Of a stretch of DNA of 64,000 nucleotides, positions 15,101 through 27,600 are shown in pieces. Below the pieces are notes generated by a model that worked only from the letters and a program-made list of their open reading frames with translations, made no database searches and was not told the DNA's origin. A program made the translations under genes and the position numbers. The stretch covers positions 74,801,300 through 74,865,299 of the forward strand of contig NC_134415.1 of NCBI RefSeq assembly GCF_030867145.1. The letters are read 5' to 3'. The first letter of the stretch is position 1, and each line of letters opens with the position of its first letter. Source of the DNA: Opisthocomus hoazin. Its lineage: Eukaryota; Chordata; Aves; Opisthocomiformes; Opisthocomidae.

Positions 15101-17438
15101 CAGGTTGGAGACTAAGAGCACTAAACCAACGTTTGCCTTGGCTGGAAGAGGAAGCGTGCGGTACAGACAAGTCTCCAAGCTTTCTGGCACTCCTACTTGT
15201 GCCCTGCACGGGGAAGTCCCTCAGGCCAGTGCTATGTGACAACACTATGGTTACCATTAGGCTATCAGAAGTTTCTTCTTTTAAGTAGTGCTTTCCTCTT
15301 CAGGTCCAGATACAAGGCAGGCTGAGTGCTGGCGAGAGATCACGGCATCCAGAGGCACTCTTACCTCCTGGAGAAAAGGAGCCCAGTACCTCTTTGTCAA
15401 CCTTTTGGAGTTACATTTCTAAATGCAGACAGAAAGCACTTTGCACCAGCTCCCCAGGACAGGGGGGAGTGTTGAAACCTTTGCTTTACTCACTGCTCTG
15501 GCTTCAACTTTTCATCTTCTACCCTATCTGAACCTCAAATCATCTACCACCCCCACTCACAGCACAGAGTTTATGAAACATCTTTCACAGTCTAGGCACT
15601 TCATCCACAGAGAAAAAAAAACAGAGATGGTGGCATCCCGAGACAGCATATGCAGGTTGTAAAACAGAAGCCCTCTGCTCTGTAACCGGTCACAAATTTG
15701 CCATCACGTCCCACATGAAATCTCTCTTGCTAAGCTCCAAATCCATTTTGTTTTGGTGCCCTTTAGCAATTGACTTCACTTTTTATTTGTTACAAATACA
15801 GTACATTAAATTTGAGTTTCTTTACAAAGAACTCTCTGCTTACAGACCATTATTTATCACAGGTAAATTGTTTGCAGATGCCCAGTATGTGATTATGAAA
15901 GATTAAAGAAAGAGTATGGGAACAGCTTTAGGAATCCCATATGCTAGTGCTGATGATGCATACAATCACAGCTTTATTATCAAACATAGCAAAACATCAG
16001 TTTGAATTTTGAGTGCTGCACAGCCTCAATAGTTTTGAAGTGTGACAGTAGTTTTCTATTGGTGCTTCACAGTGTTTCAGGAAGTAAGGGGGATATTTTT
16101 CTCCCCAGCAGTATTTGCAAAACATATTGTAGTTGATACCAGTTCTCTTTCCTACATAAAAATTCTCTGGTAATTACTAAATACTGGAAATATATTAGAA
16201 GTTTTTGAAAATAGCAACACTCCACTAAAAAAGTTGCTTGATGATCCCATTCCCTAACCTTAAAGAGCTTCTTTGATTTCTAAATTCCCAGTAATCTCAG
16301 ACAAAGCCAATACCTTTCTCATCATCCAAACCTGGTCCCCTAAAGGTGAATAGCGCTGTGACAGAAAAACCCCTATGCATTCATAGATTAAAAAACAAAC
16401 AAGCAAACAACTCTCCCATTTCTAGAATGAGTGACAATAATTTCCCCCCAACTGGTTTGCTCATAATCTTTACTGACATCCACACAACATGGGATACTGA
16501 GTGCAATCAATGCTACTTTTTGTTGAGTTACGCAGGAGGTGAGTTGCTTTGGAACGTGTTGACTCACTGCTCACCTTTCATCGGTTCCTTTGACATATTG
16601 TTGAGGTGGATTTTATGGAAGTCCTCCAAAATAACACATATTGTGTGAAATACTGAGTCTACAACTGTTGAAAGGGAGGTAAAGCAGTTGCACTTTTTTG
16701 ACAGTGACAGAGCTTATAGGAAGACAAGCTATGCTGACTCAAAAGGGGTCACCTACAGCTTTTTGTTTTGCTTATTTTGACCTTCCCTCTCCCAAATCTT
16801 CCTTATGCAGCCACTGAAAAGCCTATGATGGAATGATACCATATTGGTAAGAATTAAAGAGCATAAACAGATGTAGCGAGCTCTTTCATCTCAAAGCTGT
16901 TTCCAAGAAACTGAGGTACATACTGATTAAGATCATAAATTGGACACTCTCATTTGAACACTGATCGTACAGTTGAGAAGGCAAAGGAAGTACTTTATAT
17001 ACTAAAGATCAGTTTTGTTTGCTTGCACTGAAAAATACCTTACCCCAAAAGACATCTTGCCAGGATGGGTAGGCTACTTAGTTTTTTAGTCCCATTGGCT
17101 TATTTCTAAAGGGAGATTGTCCAAAGAGTCCAGAATTAAGGGCCTCGTGTAGCTGCAGAAGCAGCTCTCCATGTTGAAAAGATGCTTACTAGGGTCTAAA
17201 TCTTTTTTTCTTTTTGTCAATAATTAACCTCAATAGACTGCAGGAGTTTTCCAACTTTGTAAAACTCAGACAAGAATGATGTAGCATTTCTAATATAGGA
17301 AGGCAAATATTGTATTGATATGAAATATGGTGAACATCATGCACACAGTCTGAAAATCACAGCTCACAGTTGACTTCTAATGAGGTTTTGCAGTTGTGAT
17401 AGAAAAGGCTTCCCCAACAAGGGAGTAAAAATCTGAGC

Positions 17439-17491
17439 TGTTTATCATTCACTAATATATACCACTGGTATATATTAGTGAATGATAAACA
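17439..17491. repeat. Perfect 26-bp palindrome with 1-nt spacer
   Basis: The left arm (17439-17464, starting TGTTTATCATTC) and right arm (17466-17491, ending GAATGATAAACA) are exact reverse complements around a single C at 17465. The arms are A+T-rich. With a loop of one nucleotide the structure is best viewed as a cruciform or near-perfect inverted repeat and not as a microRNA hairpin, because a Dicer substrate needs a longer terminal loop. It lies in intergenic DNA with no obvious mobile element around it. Confidence 0.95.
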
Positions 17492-20219
17492 ACTGGAGAC
17501 AGCTTCTTCAAAATCTAATACTGTAATACGTATTTTGGCAGCCGTAATCTTGGGATAAACAACACTTAACATAATGTGATTAGCAGCTATAATTTCCATT
17601 TGATGTGAATGCAATAACCCTAACTCAAATCTAAACTAGAAAAATGAGTAATTATGAAATTTTCAGCCTGTCAGCCCTGGAGATACAGCTAAACAGAAAG
17701 CACCCATCCCCACTGTGGAAACCATCTGATGCTCTTGAGACTGGTTCAGTTGGGCACAAAAAAATACCACTTCCAATAAAGCAAATCAAAACACTTCATC
17801 AATTTAACTGTAAATTATAAAGGGTGCTTTTGTTAGCAGCATAGGGAAATTTTCCAAAGCCACTGATTATTGTACACTGTATTAGTTGGTACAGGAAGAA
17901 CTGATTCCTGACTAACAAATATGTTACTACTGCCCAACACTGCGCTTGGAAATCAGAGACAACAAGCACCAGATAGCTTATTGACAGTGTGGTCTAATCA
18001 AAACCATTTTCTTATCCCTTCTATTCTTTCAATTTTTATTCTTGATGGTTTTTCTTACGTTGCTTTAAACACCCTAAGTAATGTTGCTTCTTCATCATGA
18101 TTTAGGAAACCATTCTAATTTGAAAGGTAATAATTACAAATTTACCTGCTGGCTAAATTTTTTGTTACGTAGTTTAATGCCATTGATTTCAGAATATCTC
18201 CCCTCCTTTTAAGCGTCAAGCCTTTCAGATATTCAGGAAAGCTCACAGCTATGGACAGATAGTGTCATTTTACCTACTTGTATAAAGACTTTTTTTTTGC
18301 CCAAAACCAATCTTTGCACATTTCAGACATTCCTGACAGTCCCTCAAGACTTCTTACTCTTCCTGAGATTACTCAAATTTGCCAGAGCCAATTCTTTTGA
18401 AGTCAGAGATCAGACCTCGTCTTGGTGTGGCTGTACATAAACTAGCCCTGGCTGAACTCTGCTCAATTACACAATGCAGCACACATCCAAGGAAGCTAAA
18501 CATCTTTAAGAGATTTTTTTTTTTTAATCAGGGTAAATTCTTCTCAGAAAGAAGAGCTTTTTTTTTTCCCCTCCCCAGTTTTGCTCACAATCTGAAAATG
18601 AACATCAAATTTTTACTCTTAGAAAGATGTAGTTGCTATCGTGGAGTGAAATGAAATAAACCTCAAAACTGAAGGGTGTGTACTGGAAAAAAAAGATAAA
18701 AGACAAACATGAGTAATGTACAAAAGGTTTCCAGTGGTCTTACACGCTTCGTTATGCATGTAATATGATTGCAGGTAGCAGTTCAACTCTCAACTTAAGA
18801 GGTCCTGTGAGAGCAGCAGCAGAAGACAGTTGATCAATTGTCCTGAATATGCAGTGCAGAAAAGTGACACTAATGGCTATGACAAATTGTTATCTAAGGA
18901 GACTGTCAAAAACTGTAATTCAGGACCAAAGCCATAACCCTGCAAAGTACTCTATACACATAGGATAAATTAATCTTTATTTAATAAAGTCAAGCACACA
19001 GTTCCAGTAACACCTCATTCCTATCCATCAGTCATTGAGCTTTTCAGCAAACCACAAGCGTCATTAATTAAAAGAAAAAGAGCACAACCATTCAGCAAGA
19101 ATTACTTTGAACAGTTCAGGTAACAGATGGGATGTTCTAGCTGCTGCCCACCGTTCCCAGAGCACACGTCAGAGCCCTCTTGCTAACAGCAGTATGTACG
19201 TAGTCACTGATTCTGCCTCCTATGTTATGTTCAGCTCTTCTCCGCCTTGCAGGGGACACGTTGTGTTGTGTTTTGGGGATCCAATTCCTCCTGACTGGGG
19301 ACATGTTGGAGCACAGTATGGGGAAACCACAGCCAGAGAGGACTGGTGCAACGCAGACCTTACATCAGTGTGGAGTAGAAGTTTAGATAAGGCATACCTG
19401 CAACCAAAGCATGTCTGACTCCCAGGTCAGACGTAGCCTCCTTCCACCTTCCATTGCTTCTTCTCTCCAATCTCTTGTTTTTTCATGGCATGCATTTTTA
19501 TGCTCACTTCTCCCCTCTTATTATTGTCTCTGCCCCTTCATAAACAGTTTCGAGTGTACATGTTAAGCATGCGTCCATACAGTGGGCTACTGCATATCCT
19601 TGCATGATTGAAGAGAAAAAGGGGAGATATATACACACACACCCCTCTTGTATAAAGAATATACTCCTTGTCTTATTCCATGAGAACAAATACAGAAGTC
19701 AGATGCTAGACATTACATCACACATAAATGCAAGAGGCCATATTTTCAAGAGCTGCTGTGTATGTCTGAGGTTTTCTTACACATTTAACAGTGAAAATAA
19801 GTTAGAAAAATCATTTTTGTTGACTCACATATATAAATCTCAATTGTTAGAAGGGCTCTAGCTACTTATTTCGCTAAGAAAACATTCGGCACCTACGCAT
19901 TTCAGTTTTCTGTTGCGTATCTACTGAAACCAGTTGTATCTGTACAGCACTAAGGCACTCACTGATGAACTTCTTAAGGAACAATTCAAACTCTGTTTGA
20001 ATAATTACAAATGGAAAGTTAAATCCTGAAATTCAATTGCAGTCTGAGTTTTCACTGCAGGCCACAATATTCTAAATAACATAAATATTACAAAAACTGA
20101 AAATCTACATAGCCTTGTAATCTTCATGGAGAAAGGAAACTTCAGATTCAGCACAATCATTTCTCTCTTACGACGCTGAGGGACTGGTCCTCTCCTCCTT
20201 CACTCCGCTGCCATCACGT

Positions 20220-20816
20220 AACTGCCCAGGAAGGAACGAACAAAAGGTAGATTTGGCTCCTGATGACAACGGAAAATACTTCTGTGGTCGTGTAATGGGT
20301 ACTAGACATCTGACTAGACATCTGTAATCCAGCTATTAATTTCTGCATCAATAAACACCTGTCATGGCAAACGCTTATATGTCGGAATATTCTCCGTAGC
20401 TCTTTTGCTCATTTGCGCGACCAATCAGAGAGTGTGACCAATCAAAGCGCGCCAGGTGCCTGGCCCTCAGACTCCAATGACCATTTTGGCAAGATACGCT
20501 CCTCTCTGTGCATGCGCAGCGTGACATCACTTCCTCTTCCAGCTCCCCTCCCTCACTTCTGGCTTTGAGTTCTGCCCCTTGCCCAGTCCCTTCCAGTTTG
20601 CTTGGTGCTCTCTGATTGGTCACGCAAATGAGTGAATGAGCTACGGAGAATGCTCCAACACGTGTTTGCCATGACAGAAGTTTATTGATACAGAAATTAA
20701 TAGCTGGATTACAGATGTTTAGTCAGATGTCTAGTACCGATTACACAATCACAGCAGTATTTTCTGTTGTCATCAGGAGCCAAATCTACCTTTTGTTCAC
20801 TCCTTCCTGGGCAGTT
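20220..20816. repeat. Long imperfect inverted repeat (fold-back) of about 600 bp
   Basis: The left arm 20220-20432 and right arm 20608-20816 are reverse complements, separated by a 175-bp loop (20433-20607). I aligned the arms by eye. The outer 153 positions differ at about 11 sites (about 93% identity). The inner part has a small indel near 20371-20385 and more changes, but it re-locks on GCTC..CTCATTTGCG and GACCAATCAGAGAG. Four differences are CpG in the left arm against TpG/CpA in the right arm, which fits methylation-driven decay after the arms became separate. The arms end cleanly at AACTGCCCAGG/CCTGGGCAGTT. No target-site duplication is visible in the flanks (CATCACGT against CTCTGAGT). 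It could be a DNA transposon with long terminal inverted repeats, or an inverted segmental duplication around a promoter. Confidence 0.9.
20408..20632. promoter_or_regulatory. Promoter-like core with CCAAT, octamer-like, NRF1 and CRE/ETS motifs
   Basis: Inside the palindrome lies a dense cluster of promoter motifs. CCAAT boxes occur at 20421-20425 and 20438-20442 on + and at 20615-20619 on -. Each sits in an extended GACCAATC context preferred by NF-Y. An octamer-like ATTTGCGC at 20411-20418 is mirrored by GCAAAT in the right arm. An NRF1-like TGTGCATGCGCAG lies at 20507-20519. TGACATCACTTCCTC at 20522-20536 resembles overlapping CRE/ATF and ETS sites. On the minus strand a TATA-like ATATAA lies at 20375-20380, about 41 bp downstream of the CCAAT box, a spacing like that of histone-type promoters. 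The right-arm counterpart has lost the TATA. I cannot see a downstream gene on either side, so activity is inference. Confidence 0.45.
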
Positions 20817-23800
20817 CTCTGAGTACTGCACCTCGGGGTTCCATCTCTTGCTTTTTTCTCTCAGCACTTCCCATTCCATCTCTGCCACTACTTGCCCTGT
20901 AGCTCATTTGTTCATTGTCATTCTAATTAAACTACAATTTAATTGTAATCCCCTATTGTAACACTGTGTTTGCTATTTTCACAGAATGAATAGTGTTTTC
21001 ACTATTACTTTCATATATTCACTATTATCCACATACAATTTTGACATCAAAACAAAATTATCCAACAACCATGAAAAGAAAACAGATGAAAAGCCACCAT
21101 TTTATCCCATAGTGAAGAATCATCCCATCACAGACACTGTATGGTGGTCAATTAGAAGTTAAAACACAAAGTCAGATTTAACCCTCACCTGCCTGTCTCT
21201 AATCCACAGGTAATTTGAAAATGTTTCAGGCTGAAGAGGTGATAGACAGAATTTTAGAGAATTCCTCCATTAACCCACAATAGTGTCCTCAAACTACACA
21301 TATTCCCAGTGTGGGAGAAGAAGATGAATATATATTAAAGTAAACGAACTGAAAACCATTGCCAATTCCTTTCTGTAGCAAGAGCAGGAAAAGTGTTTTG
21401 GCTGGAGTGATGGCAAGGAATTTGTAGTCTCAAATGCTGCTGTAGAAAATAGACAATAACTGAACTACAGCAGCAGATCACATGATGGCAATTTCTCTTT
21501 TTTCCTTTTTTTCCCCCCCAAGCAGATAGACCACTCAGAAACAGTAAGTTCTGGGGAGACAGGTAAACTTGGAGAGATGACCTGGTTTAATAACTTTCAT
21601 TTTAAGCTATTAGAGTCTAAAATAAAGATGTTTTATTGCTGTTGGGATTAGAGTCCAATTCTTACCTATAAGGACTCCAAAAGCAGCAAAGAACATTGTA
21701 AGATATTTTTTCATTTGTAAGCCAAAAAACAGTCTAGCAGAGAGGAGCAGAGAATGCTCTGAATTGATGGGGTGAAATAAAGGTGGAAAGGACTTGTGAT
21801 GAAAGAGACCTTAACTGCTTATACTTTTAATGTTTCACTGAATTTTTGGGCTTGTGTTAATAACTAGAACTTCAGGTTTGCATTTTTGTACAAGATAATG
21901 AGAAAAATAATCAGGCCTTAAATCTTGTATAAACAAAAGTCCTGAGGATCTTGGAAGGTTTAGAACTAAGACACAGAGGAATGAGGGCTTTAAATGGTCT
22001 TTTAATTACTACTCTTCATATCTGCAGAACAATAATAAAAGTATTGGGGTTGAGGGAAAGACTGAATTGCCAAATTGCAAGAGGACTGCTTAAGAAAGTT
22101 GGGTTGGAGATACACCCAGTATATCTCTTTTCTACCAAAAGCAGCGTTCAAATTATTAGATCATTTTGGAAAACAAGGTCAGAACCAGACTATTTCATTG
22201 GAGGGAACTGGGAAGTAACACTACACAGGACAGAACACTGGATAATGTGTCCCTCTTTCTCCACACAAGAACACCTACTCTATACATATCTCTTTTTGAT
22301 GGGAATTACTTTACCTATTTGAAACAGTATCAGCTCTGAAAGAGGCAAAAAGGCTGCTCCCAGGGAATTCACCCTCTGCTCAGCACTAAGACTATGGTTC
22401 TCTTATCCGGGCAGACTCCTGGGAACTCAGTGCTGAGCGACCACTTCATACAGACAATCACCACCGACCTGATGCCAAGGGGTATTCATCATTTCATTTT
22501 CCAAATTAGCTATCTACATTAAAACACAAGTGTTTCTCTGCTTTTATACTTCAGGGAAAAAAAGTGGTTGCATTGGAAAATTATGAAATAGATGCTAGAA
22601 TTATTTATGCTCAAGACATAACTTCTGGCATTTTAAGTTTCTTGGCCGTGGAGACTTGTTTCATGTTCTTGTCACAATCTTTAAATTTTTTTACAGGCCC
22701 TCGTAACAGGGAAGTATAAGCCAGGCAGGTAAAAATTGAAACAGAACTGAAAGCACATACATCTGGTTTATGTCCTGTGGTATTAAATATTCATATACCA
22801 GCAAAAGGCCTAATGACTGAAATAAACCATCATAATTGCAAAATTTAGCTCTACTTCCCCATTCAGACTGCCGGTACAGATAGATTTGTAACAGAAACAC
22901 CAATATCTTTCTGAATGAAATATGAATGGTGATACCTGTGTGTGAGGGCACCAGAAGAAACTGAAGAGATCAAGGGATAACTGAGTGCATGGGGGACAGC
23001 AATCCAACTTGTACACATGGAGGGATATGATACCGGCAGGATGCAGGTCTTCTCATCTAGATGTAAACAAGATGATGGCAACAAGGCTACATCACATGTG
23101 CCATTCTCATGCTGTCACCCAACCAGAAGTCAAGTCACAGCCAGAAAGATAACCAAAACAAGGAAATAAAGGCAACCGACAGCAACTGTGCCTGAGATTA
23201 ACAGCAGACAAGACAAGCAAGGTTCAGAGGTGAAAGCTCAGCCCATGGTAACTGTTGAGTCCAAAGAGGCACATAAAGTCTGTCCAGAAGTGAGTTTTCT
23301 CTCCTGAGAGGGGCTGAGGTCTTGGAAGCTGAAGTTCTAGTTCCTGATGTTGCTCACTGCTGGTCATGGCTGAGTTGTGAGTACCTGTGTGTGAATGAGT
23401 GCAATCCATCAGACAGTGAGTGTAGCTGGTGGCAGCTGCTGTTTAAGGTATCTCCTTCCCTTTCCATAAGGTCTTACATAGACTTCTCTTACTTTAATTT
23501 TCTACAAGATTTCAGGTAATAGAGGATTGTTCTATTTGAAATGAAAGAAGTGACTAGTTTCCTCGCACTAAGGAAACCTTTAAAAAGAACCCCAAAACAA
23601 CACCCACTTGCCTAATCCTGATACCAGCTGAATACACAACACTTCAGTGCTGAGCAGTGAGGAGCTTCTGCTGATGGAGACATTTGTGCTAATTACTCTT
23701 CCCCCTTCTTATCTGCAGCAGAAGCAAAAAAAAAAAAAAAAGTGGACTAGATCTCTTAAGTGCTGTGCCTGAAGAACAACCTTTAAGGAGAAACTACTTT

Positions 23801-24355
23801 AATTAAACTAACATGAGCAGCAGCATTTCTTCAGGACAAAACTGCACTCCCATCGAAAGGAGCAGCAGCTTCAGGACTGCAGAGTTCACAGGAATTAAGA
23901 ACAGAGATGAGCAGCTCTGGTGGGAAGACAAAGAACAAGGCTTAATCCACACTGTCACCCACAAAACGATGTCAGAGAGACCAGCAGACAGTTTAGTCTG
24001 GACAGAGAAGACTGATCTGAACTTGAGAGGATGAGTTGGAAGTCATTAGCATTCACCTGGCAGATGGTATACGAACAAATTTATCCATGGATAAGATGCA
24101 GAAGGAGGAGAAAGAAGCAGAAGGAAGACAGAGAAAGCAATCAAGGAATCAAATTCTCCAAGATTTAGAGGAGAGCTGGAGGTGGCACAATTAAGAGAGT
24201 TCAGAGGATAAACTAAAAATCTGAGAAGAGGCAAAGCAAAAGAATGTTAAATTTCTAGATCTCAGGAGAGTATGCAATTGCCAGAGAAACTTGCTGAATG
24301 ATGTCAAGGAGATTGCCAGTAAAATAGGGAGAAAAAGTGCAGGATCAGACATGTG
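20817..24355. other. Intergenic DNA, no gene recognised
   Basis: Unique-looking, A+T-rich sequence with no recognisable exon or repeat. A 123-codon open frame at 21951-22322 on + has no domain, signal or family resemblance that I can see, and I treat it as chance. A poly(A) run at about 23727-23742 is the only simple-sequence feature. Confidence 0.4.
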
Positions 24356-24657
24356 ATCTTTTCAGTGGTGCCCAGTGACAGGACAAGGGGCAATGGGCAC
24401 AAACTGAGGCACAGGAAGTTCCGTCTGAACATGAGGAAGAACTTCTTCCCTCTGAGGGTGACGGAGCACTGGAACAGGCTGCCCAGGGAGGTTGTGGAGT
24501 CTCCTTCTCTGCAGATATTCAAGACCCGCCTGGACAAGATCCTGTGCAGCCTGCTGTAGGCGACACTGCTTCGGCAGGAGGGTTGGACTAGATGACCCAC
24601 AGAGGTCCCTTCCAACCCCTACTATTCTGTGATTCTGTGATTCTGTGATTCTGTGAT
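24356..24657 (+). mobile_element. CR1 LINE, 5'-truncated 3' end
   Basis: The sequence matches the CR1 non-LTR retrotransposon 3' end. The frame 24353-24559 encodes the typical C-terminal segment of the CR1 ORF2 protein (blocks [35 protein letters not shown]). It is followed by a short 3'UTR with the GGTTGGACTAGATGACC motif and about four ATTCTGTG octamers at 24624-24655, the hallmark tail of CR1. The copy starts abruptly inside ORF2, as expected from incomplete reverse transcription. It shares a subfamily-like 3'UTR with the copy at 48.4-48.95 kb. It cannot be autonomous. Confidence 0.95.
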
Positions 24658-27600
24658 CTGTTCGCAAAGGTCTTCCCAAGGGCTGGGCAGGAGATATCCT
24701 GAAGCTTCAGCAATATCTGGCAGCTGGTCAGAAGGCAAGGGGATTAGCTGCTGCCTAGCCAGAACTTGCACAGCGCACCTCCTGAAAAGGTCAAAACTTG
24801 CAGCTGTCTGTTATTAAACAGCTTTCTGTAGAAGTTGTTCCACGTGTAGGGGTGCCTGAAGGCATCATCAGGGGATGGAAATGGGAGGGTGGCATCCAAA
24901 ATGAGCAAGACTGCTTAAAGACAAACATCAGCTGACAGCTCAGGAGAAAAATACATTTCAAGAATAATCTGTCTGTATGCTTTTGCAGTGGTTCTCTGCT
25001 TAAATGCAAAATCTATTAGGTCGCTCTTATTTCGAAGTACAATACACAGAACACCACACATATATTAAAGAAGCAGGTACAAATGTCGAAACCTCAGTAA
25101 GAGCAATTCTACACTTATGACATTAAATACAGCAGTAGGTTTAAATTTTAAGAGCTATACTGTATAAAAATTGGGAAAAGGACAAATTTATTTCAAATAC
25201 TTGCTCCCTTTATAGTTTTCAGTTCTGTCCTTTAAGGGCTTTTAAAAGTGTAGGCTTTTATACCTCAAGTATATCCCAAGCAGAGATGTAAATGTGCAGG
25301 AAAACAAAAGGATATTAAATCATAGCAGGTTAAATTATTAAATCGTCACAGCGGCAAGACCAAGAAAGAAGACTTGGCTCTGCCGTCACTCAGAATTAGC
25401 ACTGATCACTTGCCTCAGTAAGAAGAAAGTATCAAGGCCAAATGGGCATGGTACCAGTGTCACGCACAAGATACGTGGACAACACTGTATATACGGCTCT
25501 GCTGTATACAAGCTCTTATGTATAGCTCTGCAAGCGTAATAGAAGGATTCAGTAAGTACCATGTTTCTCCATGTGACAAGTCAAAGTCTTAGATTTCATA
25601 AGAAACAAAGAGAATTTTCCTTCATTTGAAGTGCTACAGGATAGCACAAATTTCTGCAGTATGCAGTATGCAAATGAGCATCACCTGCCACACCCTCAGC
25701 AGAAAGGGGTCTGAAAGTCTGAAAAAGATTTTTGCTTGTAGCTAGGTAATATAAATACAAATAGTTGTATGTTAAAGTGATGAAGTCAAAATCATCTTTG
25801 CATATGCAAAGGTCAAGTAACCGATTGCATTCAGGCCACCAACTGTAAGTGCAAGGCCCCTACAGAAAGATTTGGCCTGTGGGGCTGGGGGTAAACACCA
25901 GCTCCCATGGAAGAGGTGCTTCCATCCCCAGCAGGTGCTGTTGCAGTCTGGGGATGGTTCTGCATAGACATCTTCCATTTGGGGATTATTCCTTCTGCAC
26001 TCCTCAGTGGAGGGTGAGATTTGCTGGCTCATTTTCTGTACACAACACCTCTCATTTCATGGAAACCAGAACACCCAAGCATTTTAGCTGTGTTATTTTT
26101 TCCAGCTGTACTAGTAACAATTACAGACTGAAACAGTTCTCAGTGAGTGGCTGCAAGCTTCTGTTCAGTGTCCTCTCATATGTGCTGCTTCGCTCTTTTT
26201 TCTTTATTCTCTTTATCAAGTCTGTGTATCAAAATGGACCTCTTAGGCTCTGTTATTAAAGACTCTGGCACACCACTAGGTCTAGGGGGAGGAATTGTCC
26301 AGAGCAATTGTGGCTTTACTACTTTATGAACTTGCAGTTACAGAGACAAAAGTATCACATGGGAGGGTCACAGAGCCCCAACAGTTTTTCTCCCTTTATT
26401 TCTCTCCCCTCATCTTTTCTCTTTCCTGCAGAATGAGCAGTGAAAGAAGCAGCAGCTTTTTTTCATAGATCTTTTGCAAGCCAAGTAAAAGGTGTGCAGG
26501 AGAGGAAAAGTTGAACATAATCTCTGGGAGTTGCTTTTGTCCACAAATGTTGATATAGCAATACGGAGTTATTTTGCAAGGCTTAAAATTCTTCCAAACA
26601 AAATATTTTGAAATAACAAGCAGAAAGTGCCAGGCACTTCTCATTAGATTAAAGCATCAGTGGCAAACTCCAGGCACTCCCCTTACAGAGCCTCACATAC
26701 ACTTACCAATTGCCACTCAGCTTTTGCAAAGAACAGTCAGAACACAGCCAGTATCAACACTGTGAAACACAAAAAAAAAACCAAACTAGAGCGGGTCATT
26801 TTCCCTCTGCTCACACATACTGACCACCTCTCATGTTCACAGAGGTGTCATCTCGCCAGAATACAAATGTCCAGCACTGCAACAGTTTTCCCTCGCACAT
26901 TAAAACACATTTTTGAAACTCAGTTTGGGGCAGGGGCCATTGGTAGGAAAAAAACACTAACAAGCAAAGCAACAAGGATACCTTGACTGACAACAGGAAT
27001 AAAGGCCTTTTCCATGTGAGCATTCTTGTTTGAGGAATTTTTCTTTTGTCTTGAGTATCTGGGAGCGGTGAATATCTGGAAGGGGTTGTTCGTTGGCTTT
27101 GGCAGTGTTTTGTTTTAGGTACGCACACATCCAACACAAGCACCGCAAGATACAACTTCTAAGGAGGATCCACCTACAAATGCAGCTCCTTTTTATTTTT
27201 CGCGTGGTTTCAAAGGAAGGTATGGAAGTGAAAGCTCCCAGGCGAAGCGCTGCCGCGTGGCAAGGCAGGCAATGCCAGAGCACCATTAAAAGCCAGCGGG
27301 TATAGCTAAGAGTAGAATTGCCTACTTTCTAGTGTTAGTAGAAGGCAACAGAAATGACACTGCCGTGTGGAGGACACCTGCTGCTTTATAAAAATCAACA
27401 CAAAAGTCATAGAGAGCTGCCTGAGGCAAAGGGCAACTGCTCCTCTTGAAGACATGAGGGTAAAGCACATTTCTTCCCACACCTGTCACTGGTCAGGGGA
27501 GAACTACAGCTCTGTGATTTTGCAGCATTTGGGTAGAAGGACAGGTGATAAACCCCACTCCCGCTCCTCTCTAGTCTCCTAAATATCCCCCCAAGCCATG

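Larger units (their letters stand above)
5092..20219. other. Intergenic DNA, no gene recognised
   Basis: About 15 kb of unique-looking sequence with no exon I can identify. It contains a weak MIR-like relic near 6.2-6.4 kb, a modestly G+C-rich patch at about 11.9-12.2 kb, and a perfect short palindrome at 17.4 kb. Open frames on both strands around 11.8-12.2 kb and 13.6-14.2 kb show no family resemblance and overlap each other, so I treat them as chance. Confidence 0.45.

Noticed and set aside
17439..17491. MicroRNA precursor reading of the perfect palindrome
   Set aside because: The loop is one nucleotide and the stem is only 26 bp, too short for a Drosha/Dicer substrate.
20220..20816. Solo retroviral LTR explanation for the 600-bp element
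   Set aside because: An LTR does not have 210-bp inverted arms. There is no TG...CA boundary with a target duplication, and the AATAAA in each arm does not sit downstream of the promoter motifs in sense orientation.
21951..22322. 123-codon + strand open frame
   Set aside because: No domain, no splice context and no resemblance to known proteins; treated as chance.
24304..24679. Minus-strand frames of 103 and 105 codons over the 24.4-kb CR1
   Set aside because: They are antisense readings of the CR1 ORF2 end, and parts of one come from the octamer tail (NHRI-type repeats).
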